From assembly GCA_013396525.1 (NCBI GenBank), contig VWYX01000735.1, positions 62,001 to 126,000 of the forward strand: 64,000 nucleotides of DNA, written 5' to 3'. Of this stretch, positions 12,955 to 24,300 are shown in pieces. Every line of letters starts with the position of its first letter. The stretch's first letter is position 1. This DNA comes from Chaetorhynchus papuensis (taxonomy: Eukaryota; Chordata; Aves; Passeriformes; Rhipiduridae). Under the pieces are notes generated by a model. It was not told where the DNA came from. It worked only from the letters and a program-made list of their open reading frames with translations, and did not search any database. The position numbers were made by a program, and so were the translations under genes.

Positions 12955-14097
12955 TGTGCTGAAAAAAGAAGCCAGTGCAGCCTTTTCCAAGGAGTCTTTC
13001 CCAAGTATCTCTACTGTACAACATTCAGAATTTACATTGATAGAACAAGGCACAGAAAGTGTGGTATGAAGCCAAGGCCATGCTTTTGATCCCATGTTCT
13101 GTCTCCCTTCCCCACTCCTTCAGCTTCATCCTACACAAAGCATCCAAAGCTCTGCCCTCCCTCACCCCGAACACACCGAGCCCGGGGCGGGGAGGGAGGC
13201 TCAGGCAGAGCAGCCAAGAGCCGACCTTTTCACAACCTATTCATTGCAAAAATAAAGGAGCAGAAGAGAAAAGAGGTCTCTCTAGAGGAATACTTGTGGG
13301 GGTTTTTTCGCTTTTTGGAAGTTATTGATAGTTTGTGTTGGGTTAGGTTGAAGTTCCTCCTCCCGTTTTCACCTAAGAGCTGGTCCGGAGTTTTGGAAGT
13401 TGAAAATGCAATGGGAATTTCGTTATCTCTTGTCTGACACTGCTCAGAGTCTCACCAGGCTGACCAGCATCACGTTTTACCTCAGCCAAATCAACAGAAG
13501 GTGCACATTTAACGTTTTTGTACCCATTTATCAGCCAGGATCTGAGTCACAGTGGGAGGAATTTGACTGAGAGCTGGGAGGAGGCAGCTCCGCTTGCTCC
13601 CAAGTCCCAGATTAGGTGCTATCAGTTTGCTGCTCCCAGATCTCTACCAGGACTCTGGAATTGTGAGCCCGGGGTTCGTGTGTGCCCTGTCCAGCTTGGT
13701 GAGGCACTCAGGGAGCCCTGAGGCTCAGCAGTGGGGGCTGGGGATCAAAACAGGAAAGGATGCAAAAATCTACAGCTTCACCTAAAAATATTCCTCCCTC
13801 CCCCTCCAGTGCCCAAACGGGGGAACCTGAAGGGATTGGGGATTCCTTGAGGAGACATCCCGACCATAGGTCAACGCTCCCAATCCCAGTGTGGGGAGCG
13901 GCAGGTGCCGGGTGTTTCACACTGCCAGACCCAGCAGTCCTGAGTCCTGGCAGGGTTTGGGAGGAGCCATCCCCGTTCCTGGGGCGGATCCGTGCCCTCC
14001 CCTCCCGCCGCGCCAGGCTCGGTGCAGGACACCCTGAACTTCATGAAGTGCTACGCATTTCCTGGGGCTGGGCAGCGAGGCCTATGTACAGTGATGG

Positions 14098-14144
14098 GGT
14101 GACACGGGTGGCACAGGTGACACGGGTGACAAGGGTGACACGGG
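14098..14144. repeat. 9-bp GGTGACACG array
   Basis: About five degenerate copies of GGTGACACG, close to the 20-bp minisatellite and within the predicted 3' UTR. Confidence 0.7.
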
Positions 14145-14185
14145 CTCCGCTCTGCACCGAGGGCTCGCGAGGCACACGGAGGGTG

Positions 14186-14786
14186 CAGCTGTGGGCACAG
14201 CCATGGCCCTGTGGGCACCATCACGGCCCTGTGGGCACAGTCACGGCCCTGTGGGCACCATCACGGCCCTGTGGGCACAGCCACAGCTCGGTGGGCACAA
14301 CCACGGCTCTGTGGGCACCATCATGGCCCTGTGGGCACCATCACGGCCCTGTGGGTACAACCACGGCCCTGTGGGCACCATCACGGCCCTGTGGGCACCA
14401 TCACGGCCCTGTGGGCACAACCATGGCCCTGTGGGCACAGCCATGGCCCTGTGGGCACCATCACGGCCCTGTGGGCACAACCATGGCCCTGTGGGCACAG
14501 CCATGGCCCTGTGGGCACAGCTACGGCCCTGTGGGAACAGCCACGGCCCTGTGGGCACCATCATGGCCCTGTGGGCACCATCATGGCCCTGTGGGCACCA
14601 TCACGGCACTGTGGGCACAACCACAGCTCTGTGGGCACAGCCACAGCCCTGTGGGCACCATCACGGCCCTGTGGGCACCACCATTGCTCTGCTGGCACAA
14701 CCACAACTCTGTGGGCACCATCACGGCTCTGTGGGCACAACCACGGCCCTGTGGGCACCATCACGGCTCTGCTGGCACAACCACGG
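14186..14786. repeat. 20-bp minisatellite, about 30 copies
   Basis: Tandem copies of a 20-bp unit with core CCCTGTGGGCAC followed by a variable CATCACGG, AGCCATGG or AACCACGG. Single-base variants are interspersed between copies. The unit is not a multiple of three and has few stop codons, so long open frames appear in several frames on both strands; these are not genes. It lies inside the predicted UNC5D 3' UTR. Confidence 0.95.
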
Positions 14787-15029
14787 GCAGGGCACAGTGG
14801 CTCCAGCTCTGGGCACCCTGTGGCACGAGGAGGGGACGCTGCCCACGAGTCCCGGCCCTCCCTTGTAAAGCACAAACCAAGACAACTCCACAGCTCAGTT
14901 AAAGCAGCTTTTTGCAACAGCTTGAGAACTACAGCCCCACCCAACCCCCCCAGCCCCAGACGAGAAACACCAGTAGAATCTGCACTATTCACCTCTAATA
15001 CGAAAAATATAGTGGCAAATTCCTAGACA

Positions 15030-15035
15030 TTTATT
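15030..15035 (-). terminator. Possible proximal polyadenylation signal AATAAA
   Basis: Minus-strand AATAAA about 3.9 kb after the stop codon, followed by T-rich sequence (ACTATATTTTTCG) near 15005. It would leave out the minisatellite at 14186-14786, giving a UTR of about 3.9 kb instead of 6.2 kb. Use is not shown. Confidence 0.35.
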
Positions 15036-18000
15036 GGATTTTCGGACAGAACAGTGAACACGGATACGGACAGGTTCTCCTTCACTGGTGGCTGGAGCAG
15101 AGCAGCGGCTCTGCCTCCTGCCCTGCGGACACTGTCACCACCCATCGATGCTCCGAGGGAGTCTTTCATCCTCGAGTGATTTATTACTTTCTGTCTGTGT
15201 TGGAAACAAGGCTTTTGCTACCATTGCTGCTGGTATTGGCAATGAGGAAAGGCAAGACTGCGTTCCTGGGAATGGGTCACCAGCACCAGCTCCTGCAGCG
15301 GCAATGGGGGCTGCAGGAACCGTGTGGGTGAATTACTGGATTTGCTCAGGAATCCTTTCAGTAACTTTAACCAGACCATTATGATTGTCCAAGGAAGGAC
15401 AGATTTGTGTTCCATGTGCTGTCACAGAAACCCCCCAGAGTCCAGGGAGGAGTTTCTCCAAAGCCTCACCCCAGGAATGACCAACCCCCTGGGAAACGTT
15501 CCCCAGCAGGGGTAGCGTGGAACAGCTCCGGGTGAGGGATGCTCAGGTGAGAACTCCCCGGGGGAATCAGTCAAGGAAAGGCCGAGAGGTAACCCTGGAG
15601 CTCATCCATGGCTGCCAAGGGCTTAAAATCTCATTTCCCGTTTTCCACTCAGTTAATTACCAGCCAAGAACTAACACAGCTCTTGGCTGCAATCTGTGTT
15701 TTACAGGCAGCAACAGCCTGGAGAAAAGAAGATTCCAATGGTGACCAGGGCCCAGCCCAGTCCCTCCCTCGTTTCACTCACCGGGGACCTGAGCTGCGTC
15801 TCCGGTGGTGGAAAATCTTCTCTGGAACTGCTCAGTTATTGAATGTGATAAAACTCACACAGCACTGCCTGGCAAGTGGGGAAGAATGATGGACTCGCAG
15901 TGTGGTGTGAATACCCTGGACCCTGCAAGATCCCTTTTTGGTGATTTATACTGAATGAGTCTCTCTGAAAGCCAGCAGTGCCCAGGCCCAGCTGCAGCCA
16001 GAGATAAAACCAATGACAAAAGCAGTTCCCTGGATTTTGAGAGAATTGTGTTGGTATCTTTTCATCCATGGCAAAAATCCCAATAAAATTTCCGTGGGAG
16101 TGCAGGGCGGTACGAAATGGAAATGAGCTTTATGGTGCTGGCGGAGCTAGAAGTCATTTTTAAAATGCAACCATTAGTCTGGAATGACTCACGGCACAGA
16201 AATACCTGGGCAAAGTGCTCAGGAAGATGAAAACCTATTAAAGCAGATTCTTTGGTGATGTAAAATCAGAATGGCTCTTTCCCCTGAGCAGAGCCAGGGC
16301 AGCCACGTGGAATCTACAGGGGGTAAAATCACATTTCTCTTTCTTTTACTTTCTAGTTCGGGAAAACCGTTTTTCAGATATCATAATTTATAAAACAGAA
16401 GAAAGGAATGAATTTTTAATTTCTGGCCTCTAATCATTTTCCAGGTGCTCCTCTACATCTGTGTTTTGGGTCAAATCATGTAAATATGTGCACAGGTTTC
16501 CAAAAGATCTTTTTAAGAGAAATAATAAATATTTGGGGCATTTCTGGTCCATTTAAAGGATACAAGAGCATCAAAACAGTCAGGAATAGGAAGGAAAACT
16601 CAAGAGCTGTTGATTGAGGTTCTCAAAGAGGGAGATCAGCAACAGAGAACTGCTTTAGCCAAAGGGAAGGAAAACCAGGGAGCAAAACCTAAAGGGCAAA
16701 ATCCAAGTGAGCCCTGCCCCAGGCCACGAGGGAACAGTTTCCTTCCGGCATGGTCCAGTTTGGACATTTATTCCCTTTCAGGACATGAACTCCATGGGAT
16801 TGTGGGTGGAACTGGGATTCCGGTGCAGGGCTGGGGTCCCTCCGAGCTGAGTTTTGGGGGACCAGCCCTGGCTGGGCTCTGCTCCCACCAGAGCTGGGTG
16901 TCCCACACTGGGAGGGTCTCCAGAGCTCCCAAGGCTTGGCAGAACCCCTGGGTGTTCCCTGAGGAGAAGCTGGGAGGGCAGAGCTCACACTCAGCTCCTT
17001 GGGCCCTGGGATGTTGGGGGAGCTCCCAGGGGTTTGGAAAAGAGAGCAGGAGGATGCAGCTCTTGGGAATGGCCCTGCAGCACCTGCAGCTCGAGAACCA
17101 GAGCTGATCTGAGGTGCTGGGAACAAATTCCCTGCTGGAGACAGACTGGGGCCGGTTTCCCCGACAACGGCAGCTCGCAGACGCTGCCGCTTCTCCCTGG
17201 ATGCCATTCCTTATTTTGTTTTTTCTAATGCCTGACATTTTGTCCAACGAAGAACAGGTTTCTGAGGAGGAGGACTGGCAGTCACTGGAAATATAATTCC
17301 AGCCCAGCGAGGAGCATGTGCTGCTAAAAGCAGTGACAGCTTGCTGCCGGCTCTGCCGGTATTTCTGTCTGCCCCTCAATCTGCTGGCACGCAGGAGCTC
17401 CTGCCAGGCTGCAGGAGACACTGAGCTGCAGGAAATGTTTGCACAGGTCGCAGGATTCCCAAGTCTCAGGATTCCCAAGTCTCAGGCTATTTCTGAGCTG
17501 GGGGAGCAGCGACATTTGTGAGTTCAGAGCAGCAGGAGCCACGAGAGAGTTGTGGTTGTTGTTGTCATCGTTGTTGTTGTTGAGGTTTCCACACTGCAAT
17601 CCCGGGTGAAGGAATAATTCCGGACAGGACCTGCCCTGTTGTGCTGCTCTCGGCCAAACACGAGGCTAAAAAAGCCCCCCAAATCCTTGTTTTCAGTTTC
17701 CTGCAGTTCCACAAAGCTCCCAAAGCCTCCTTTCTGTTCCTGCTTTCTCCTGGCTGTGCCCCTGGCAGCCACACGGGCTGAGGAGCACCTCGGCTGATTG
17801 TGGAGGGTGTGGGTGAAAAGAATGGTCAAAATAATGGTGAGGTTTGGCTCAGTACCAGCTCCACCAGGCCCCTGCTCACAGTGACAGCTCTTTTTGGTTT
17901 GGGTGAAGTCATAAATCATATTTGTATGGAATGGATGAAAAACGAGGCGAATTCTCTGGTTGGGTTCTGATTTTGGTGGTAAATTTGTAACTAAACCAAG

Positions 18001-18953
18001 TGAAGCACAGCCAGCTCTGGATCCTGTGAAATCCCCAAACTGTGCAACGGGATCAAGGCCGGGGCTGGCAGTGCCGTGTGGGGTTTGTGGCTTCAGTGCG
18101 AGACCAAACCAAAACGAAGCTGTGCTGATTGCCTTCACCTTCCCTTAGCTCAGCCCCAGAGCATGAAGTAATAAAAATAAATGTCTCAACTCACTAAAAT
18201 AGGGCTGGAAATTTCCCGTGTGTTATTTGGTTATTTAAATCCACCCCCAAAGACAGTTTTTGACTAAGAAAGTTTGCAGACGTAGAAAATTAGAAAATTC
18301 CTCTTGCGTGTGCACACCCCCCAGTCTCTGGGAGAAAAGGGGTTTGTTCTGTCATTTTGGTAACAGGGCAGGCAGCAAAGCTCTGCAGCAAACGTACATT
18401 CATTAAGGGACTCAATTTTTCAAATAAATTATTTGGAATACACGTGATATGAAATAATTATGAGATCTTCTAATTCCTCAAACATCTGAACAGGATAAGG
18501 CCAAATTTTCAGTTTTCCTGTAGCAGACATAAAGTGACAACGTGATGGGATTTTTAAACCACTCTCGAAGTGAGAAACCTTTTAACCAGGATTAACCTCC
18601 AGTGGCTCTAAATATCCAACATTATTTGTTGATTTTTCACTAGGCATTACATTGACATGACTGGGTTCTAAATACACGATAACATTTACCTCTTATGGCT
18701 CTGTGTCCCTCTCCTTCCTGCCCCGGGGCTGACAGCAGTGCAGCTTTGCTCGGGGCACCAAAACACGGATTTTAACTGGAGGAGGACAGGGAGAAGCTCG
18801 TTCTTTCCTGATCACCAGAGGATTATTAGCAGGGCTGCTTCTGCTCCTCCCACTGCCACTGCTGTGCGGGGTGAGTCCCATCCCCACGGGGCACAAACCC
18901 TCCTGTCCAGCGGCAGAGCCGGGCTGGCCGCGCGTCCTGCGGCTGCAGAGGGA

Positions 18954-19155
18954 CTAAAGCCCCTTCCTGCTGGGGGGGAACTCGGGCTCCTCGAGCTCGG
19001 GCTCTGCCACGGCTGAGGCTTTGGAGTGTGTCCTTCCAATCTCCTCCAGGGCACAGGCCAGCGAGTCCAGGTCCCCGTCGTGCTGGTGCCGTGCCTCCCA
19101 CAGGTCCAGGATGACGGCGGAGGGGCTGCGCTGGGTGGCGAAAAAGGAGAGATTC
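18954..19155 (-). CDS. UNC5D: UNC5D exon 17: end of death domain, C-terminus and stop
   Basis: 202 coding nt, entered in phase 2, acceptor CTGCAG, stop TAG at 18956-18954. It encodes NLSFFATQRSPSAVILDLWE and ARHQHDGDLDSLACALEEIG, the last death domain helices. The C-terminal tail RTHSKASAVAEPELEEPE plus FPPSRKGL is diverged from mammals except for the final GL. The exon continues into the 3' UTR. Confidence 0.96.
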
Positions 19156-21272
19156 CTGCAGGGAGGGAGGGGAGAAAGGATGAGGAGCAGCCTGGGCTGC
19201 AGCTGCACCCTGTGCCACTGTTGGGAAAATAAAAATGATGAGCTGAGGAGCCCTAGGGTGGTTCCTCATGTGGCACCTGCCCAGCCCAGCACAAGGACAG
19301 TGACCACGAGCCCGGGGTGTCCCCAGGCCCAGCAGTGCTGCCCCTGGAATGGGCAAACCAAATCCCTTCTGGGAAGCATCTCTGGGAGATGCAGCAGGGA
19401 TTGGACAGGGAGAGGGATTCTGTAACAGCAACTGATGCCTGTGGTCATGCAAAGAAACAACACCTTTCATCTGGGATTTTCTGTTTTGTCAATGAGCAGT
19501 TTTCAGGACCCTGCAGGGGTGATCTGCACAGAATTTGGTAAAACAAAAATGTTTATCCAAAACTTTTTCTCCTTTGGCTCAAATGGGTTTTATTGAGGTT
19601 CCCATGCAAAGCAAGAAGCCAATGGAAAGTTACTTTGCTTGATTTAAGTATTCCTCTGCTCCCCTGGGAACACATTCATCGAGTTTGTGACAATCAGAAA
19701 ATATTTTGTGAGGGAGCTGCCTCCGCTGATTTAATTTAGCCAAGCGGAAAAAGCAAAGTAAGAAGTAAATTGGTTTTTACAGCATCTTTCAGTTTTAATA
19801 ATCATAATATTATTACTCCTAACAGTAGAGCATGACTGTCTCTTTTTAAAATGTCTTTCCCTTAAAAAACAAAAAAAACCTGCAGGATTCATTTTGGAAT
19901 AGGAAATGCCCCCATGAGAGCCAAGGGGATTTTTCTGGGGGAATGTGCTGTCTCCTAAGTGCTTTGAACAACTGTTTCCATGATGGACAAAATCCTTCTG
20001 CAGCCCTGCATGCCTGAGGGTGGACAGAAAAATGTCCAGCCCAGGACGAGGAGCTGACAGCTCCCAGCAGCTGCTCATGAAGGAGATGAGGAGCAACCCC
20101 CACTCAGCCCTGAGAGCCCTTAATTCCCCACCCACAGCCCTGGCACCAGCGAACGAACAAACAAACAAACAAACAAACACACCACAGCAAGTAATTCCCA
20201 TTCTGGTGCCAAGTCCCCGTGCCAGGGCGCTGCCATCACCTGTTGATGCTGTTTTTCTGGGCCAGCATCTGCCAGTCCTTGCCCTTGGCGCCGGGGGCGT
20301 CGAAGGTGGCGCAGATGCGCTGCCGGATCGAGTGCGGGATCTTGAAGGCCTTGGGGCCCAGCTGGGCGGGGAAGTTGCTGTCTTCGTGTGCAAAGAAGGT
20401 GATGTTCTCCCTCTCAGTCTGCGGGGAACGGGGAAGCAAAGCACGTCAGGGGAGAATCAAACCTGGGCCTCACATTGCTCCTGTGGCTTGAGTTGACAAC
20501 AGAAAATGACAGAGCTAAGAGGTGCTCTTATGATTTGGGAAGGGACACCTAGAACATCACAAGGACTTCTGTATAAAAACCTTTAAAATTGTGTTATTTT
20601 CCTTCTATGAGTTTTCTTTTTTGGTTATTTTTGTGTTGCAGAGCAGTCCTGGGCTCCTGAATCTTTAAGTGCTTAAGCCCGAAACATGGACACACAAATT
20701 TGTGTTTGTTTGTTTGTTTGGGTTCTTTTAAACACCTGAATTCCTTAAGCACCTCAGCTCTCCCTCCCTCCCTGGAACCCAGGTCCTTTGCAGATCTTCT
20801 CCTGTGGAATCACACCAGTCTTGTGTAACAGAGTCAAATCCCAGTGCATTACTCATCCGAGAGTGACACAGCATCAATATGAACCCACAGTGATGGCGCA
20901 GCCTCTTCATCCAACATTTCTGACACATCCCCAGGGCCAGCCAGGCACAGCAACGGTGCTGCAGCTCCACCCCAGGCTCTGGCTGCTCCTGTTCCATATT
21001 CAGAGCGGGAGATGCTCCTGCCCTGCACGTGTGAGATAAGCACAGCGACCCCGGCGCTCCGGGGATTGTCACGCAAGGAGCAGCTCCGGGGGGGAGGTGT
21101 CACTTATAGATTTATTTTACAGTCAAATTATCCTCCCTCTTCAATCACTGCTGGAGAAAGGCATGAGAAAAGCTTCCACACCAGCAAATCTGTTTGAAGG
21201 CAGAGCTGGAACATGCTCTGGGGACTTGTGTACACACAGGGCCCTTAAATACACAGCAGAGAGGGGAAACAC

Positions 21273-21313
<41 letters not shown>

Positions 21314-24300
21314 GGTCTGGAGATTCACAGAGAGCGACAGAGGGGTTTTATGAAATGACAGTGAAGGAGCAGAAAAACACTCGGCCAGTTCTGAGGAGTT
21401 TTTCTACAGGATGATGTTTGTGCTGCTCTTGCCCAGCTGCTGCACTCCCTGCACAGAGCATTTATGGGTGCAGAGCTATAATCCAGGGGTATTAATCTGG
21501 ATTAATCAACAAAGATGCTCAATAATCTAAAAAAAAAATGAAGTTCTCACTGCTGTGGTACAGACCAGCAGCTTGCTCAGCTGTGGGTTTGATCTCTTTT
21601 AGCTGTGAGCAGGGCCCAGGCCCCACGAGACACAGTTTGTACCCAACCCTCAGCGCTCTGCAAGAGCTTCTTGCCAGAAAACTGCAACCACCAACCCAAA
21701 CAATAAATTATTAAATTATTGACAAATGATCGTTAGTGCTGTAGAGTCTCGCTGCCTCGATTTCTGCTGGAAATGGGATCTACAAGGCTTTAAAGACCGG
21801 CTACAGCTTTGAGCAGAAACTACACAGGGAAAGGACAAAACTGGGGAGGGAACCGGGGCCCAGGGAGGCTGTGCCCCATCTCTGGAAGGGTCCAAGGGGC
21901 TTGGAGCAACCTGGGATGGAGGAAGGTGGCCCTGCCCATGGCAGGAGTGGGACTGGATGGGTTTTAAGATCCTTCCACACCAGCCCAGCCCAGCCCAGCC
22001 CAGCCCAGCCCAGCCCAGCCCATTCCAGGGTTCTGTTCCATGGCCGTCCCGCCCTACAGAGCAGGGGGTGCCGGGGCTTTACCTCGAGGACGGAGGTCTG
22101 GATGTGCAGCAGCTGCTCGTGGCCCTGCAGCTGCCGGACGCACACCTTGCAGCACAGCTGGGTGGTGGCGGGGCTGAAGCGCTCCAGGGAGAAGGCGCCG
22201 AGCAGGGGCCGGGGGCTGCCGCGCCACACGCGGGAGAACGGCACCTCCTGGGGAACGGGGACAGCGTCAGGGACGGACGGGGGACACCAGGGGAGAACAC
22301 CCACCCACGTCCTGCTCTGCTGCAGCTCCGAGCAGCACAAAGCCGGTAAATGACAACTCCGTCCGTGAACGCCAAGATTTTGCAGTGACCGGGAGCTCAG
22401 GGCTCATCCAGGGGAACAAGTGATGGGAAACTCTTAAAAAAGATGCTTAAAAACTCTTGAAAAGGATGGGTTTTGTGTCCTCCCCCTTGCCAGGATCAGG
22501 GGTGCTCTCTGCATCTCCTTGGAATCACCCTGTACATGGAATCCAAGGAAAGGAGCTTCCCACCAAGAGCTGCCCTGGCCCTTCCCTTCTCCCCGAGCTC
22601 CCTGCCCTGTGCCCAGCCCCAGGCTGGATCCCGAGCTGGGAGCAGCAGTAGTAGCGAGTACTCACTCACAGCATTAAAGGAAACATTAGCAAAATGTTAG
22701 AAGTGGAGTAACCGTAATTAGATTTTTTTTCAGGGCAATCATCTCTGCTTTCACTCCGAGTGGAAGAATCACTCAGCTGAAAGGAGCCGTGTGAAACAAT
22801 GCACGGCAGCCACGTGTGGTGCAACAATGAGTGCTTGGAGTATTCCAGAAACGCTCCCAGCCCCGTTCTGCCTTTATGATTAAGCTCCTTGCAGACAGAG
22901 GGGCTGTAAATCATCTCACGGCCCCAGGCAGACCTGGATGCTCCAGGAGCTGCGGGATGGGAGGCAAACAGCTGCTCTGAGCGCCCAGAGGTGCCTGCCC
23001 AGCTCCAGCTCCGCGCCCTGCCCATCCCCGCCTCTGCCTCTGCCTCTGCACCACCCACCGCTTCCGAGGGATCCCCGGCAGGAAGGGAGCCAAGCCCTGG
23101 GCAGCTGCTCCTGCCAGGCCAGGACAAACACAGGCTCTGAGCGGAGTCTGAGGAATCCTGGTGCCACCTGCCACCAGCTGCCTTCCAGCCAGCTCCTCCG
23201 CGTGATTTATGCATCTGCTCCGGCCTTGGAGCTGCATCGCTGCTTGTCTGAGACTTCATTTCCATAAATCTTCCCTCCCCACGCTGCCCGTGGTGGTTTT
23301 GTTGGTGGACCAGAGACATTCCTGGAACAGGCTGCGTTCAGTTGTTCCTGCCAGGCAGCACAAGCAGCTGCTCTCACAGGGTGGGACGTAGGAGAGGAAC
23401 CCAGGGAACACTGGAAGAAACTCCACGTGCAAAAAATAGATTCTTTTCTCTATAAAGAGGCTGGAAGCAAACCAGAGCTGTCACCAGACTTTTCACTGCG
23501 AGGGAAGCACAGAGCCAGGGGAGGTTCTGCAGCTCCTCTCAGGAGCAATGATTGTGTTTCTGAGCTGCACAAGCCATCCCAGTTACACTCAGTTTTAAAA
23601 TGTAAATATTCCTTTGGGTCAGGGGCAGCCCCAGGTCAGCCCATTCTGGCAGCAGAGGTTTTGCACAGGCTTTTTTCCAGCCCTGAGTCCTTGCTCTGAT
23701 CAGGCTTTAAATGGCACTTGGAGGTTGAATTCCAGACATTTATTCTTCATGTTTGGACAAGGGATTAAGAGACAATAAATTAATCAAAGTATGGAGCTGT
23801 GTAATCTGCTGAGAGCAGAACTGAGTTTGTTGCATTAGGAGGAACCTCCTCTGATTTGATTTATTTTGGGGCACATGCTGGCAGGTCCTTGCTGCAGAAC
23901 TGGGGCATCCTAACCCTGCTCAGTTTGGCTTCTGAAATACAGGTAAGTGAGGAGAACAAACAAAACACTTAAAAGCTCTTCTCCCTGAGAAGCTGAAAAG
24001 GATTCATTTCTTCCCTTTCTGAAGCTGTAGCCCAAATTCTCCCCACGCTCTTAACGAGGAGAGGCTTCCTCTGGCTGTGGGTCTGTGTTTGTAACTTTCA
24101 GAGCCCATTACCCTCATGTTTTGGAGAACGTGGCAACACATTTAAAAGATGTTGCCAAAATCCTGCAGGATGGATAATTGTTTCCCTGCTTCTGGGAGAA
24201 GGGAGATCGTACATTCTAATTGAGTGCTGTATGTTAAAACCAGCCCACTCCATGTGCCAGCACATTCCTTAGGATTTCCAGTCACCAAAATCCTTGGAAA

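Larger units (their letters stand above)
12750..18953 (-). other. UNC5D: UNC5D 3' UTR (predicted)
   Basis: No coding signal is seen between the stop codon and a minus-strand AATAAA at 12773-12768, the most distal good polyadenylation signal. Minus-strand AATAAA signals also occur at 15185-15180 and 15035-15030, so shorter forms ending near 15010 are possible. Mammalian UNC5D mRNAs also have UTRs of several kb. The region contains a 20-bp minisatellite (14186-14786), a 9-bp array (14098-14144), AT-rich stretches at 16300-16600 and 18170-18700, and a Pumilio-type element near the distal end. The exact end is inferred; transcript data would fix it. Confidence 0.55.
20419..22082 (-). other. UNC5D: UNC5D intron 15
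   Basis: 1664 bp, GT-AG, phase 0. It holds a (GTTT)n run at 20702-20720, a (CAG)12 tract at 21275-21310 and a CR1 remnant with a CAGCC array at 21880-22040. No gene seen. Confidence 0.9.

Noticed and set aside
13760..15026. Long overlapping open frames (up to 380 codons) on the plus strand and shorter ones on the minus strand
   Set aside because: They run through the 20-bp minisatellite; all three frames give the same GHHHGPVGT-like pattern, which is a product of the repeat.
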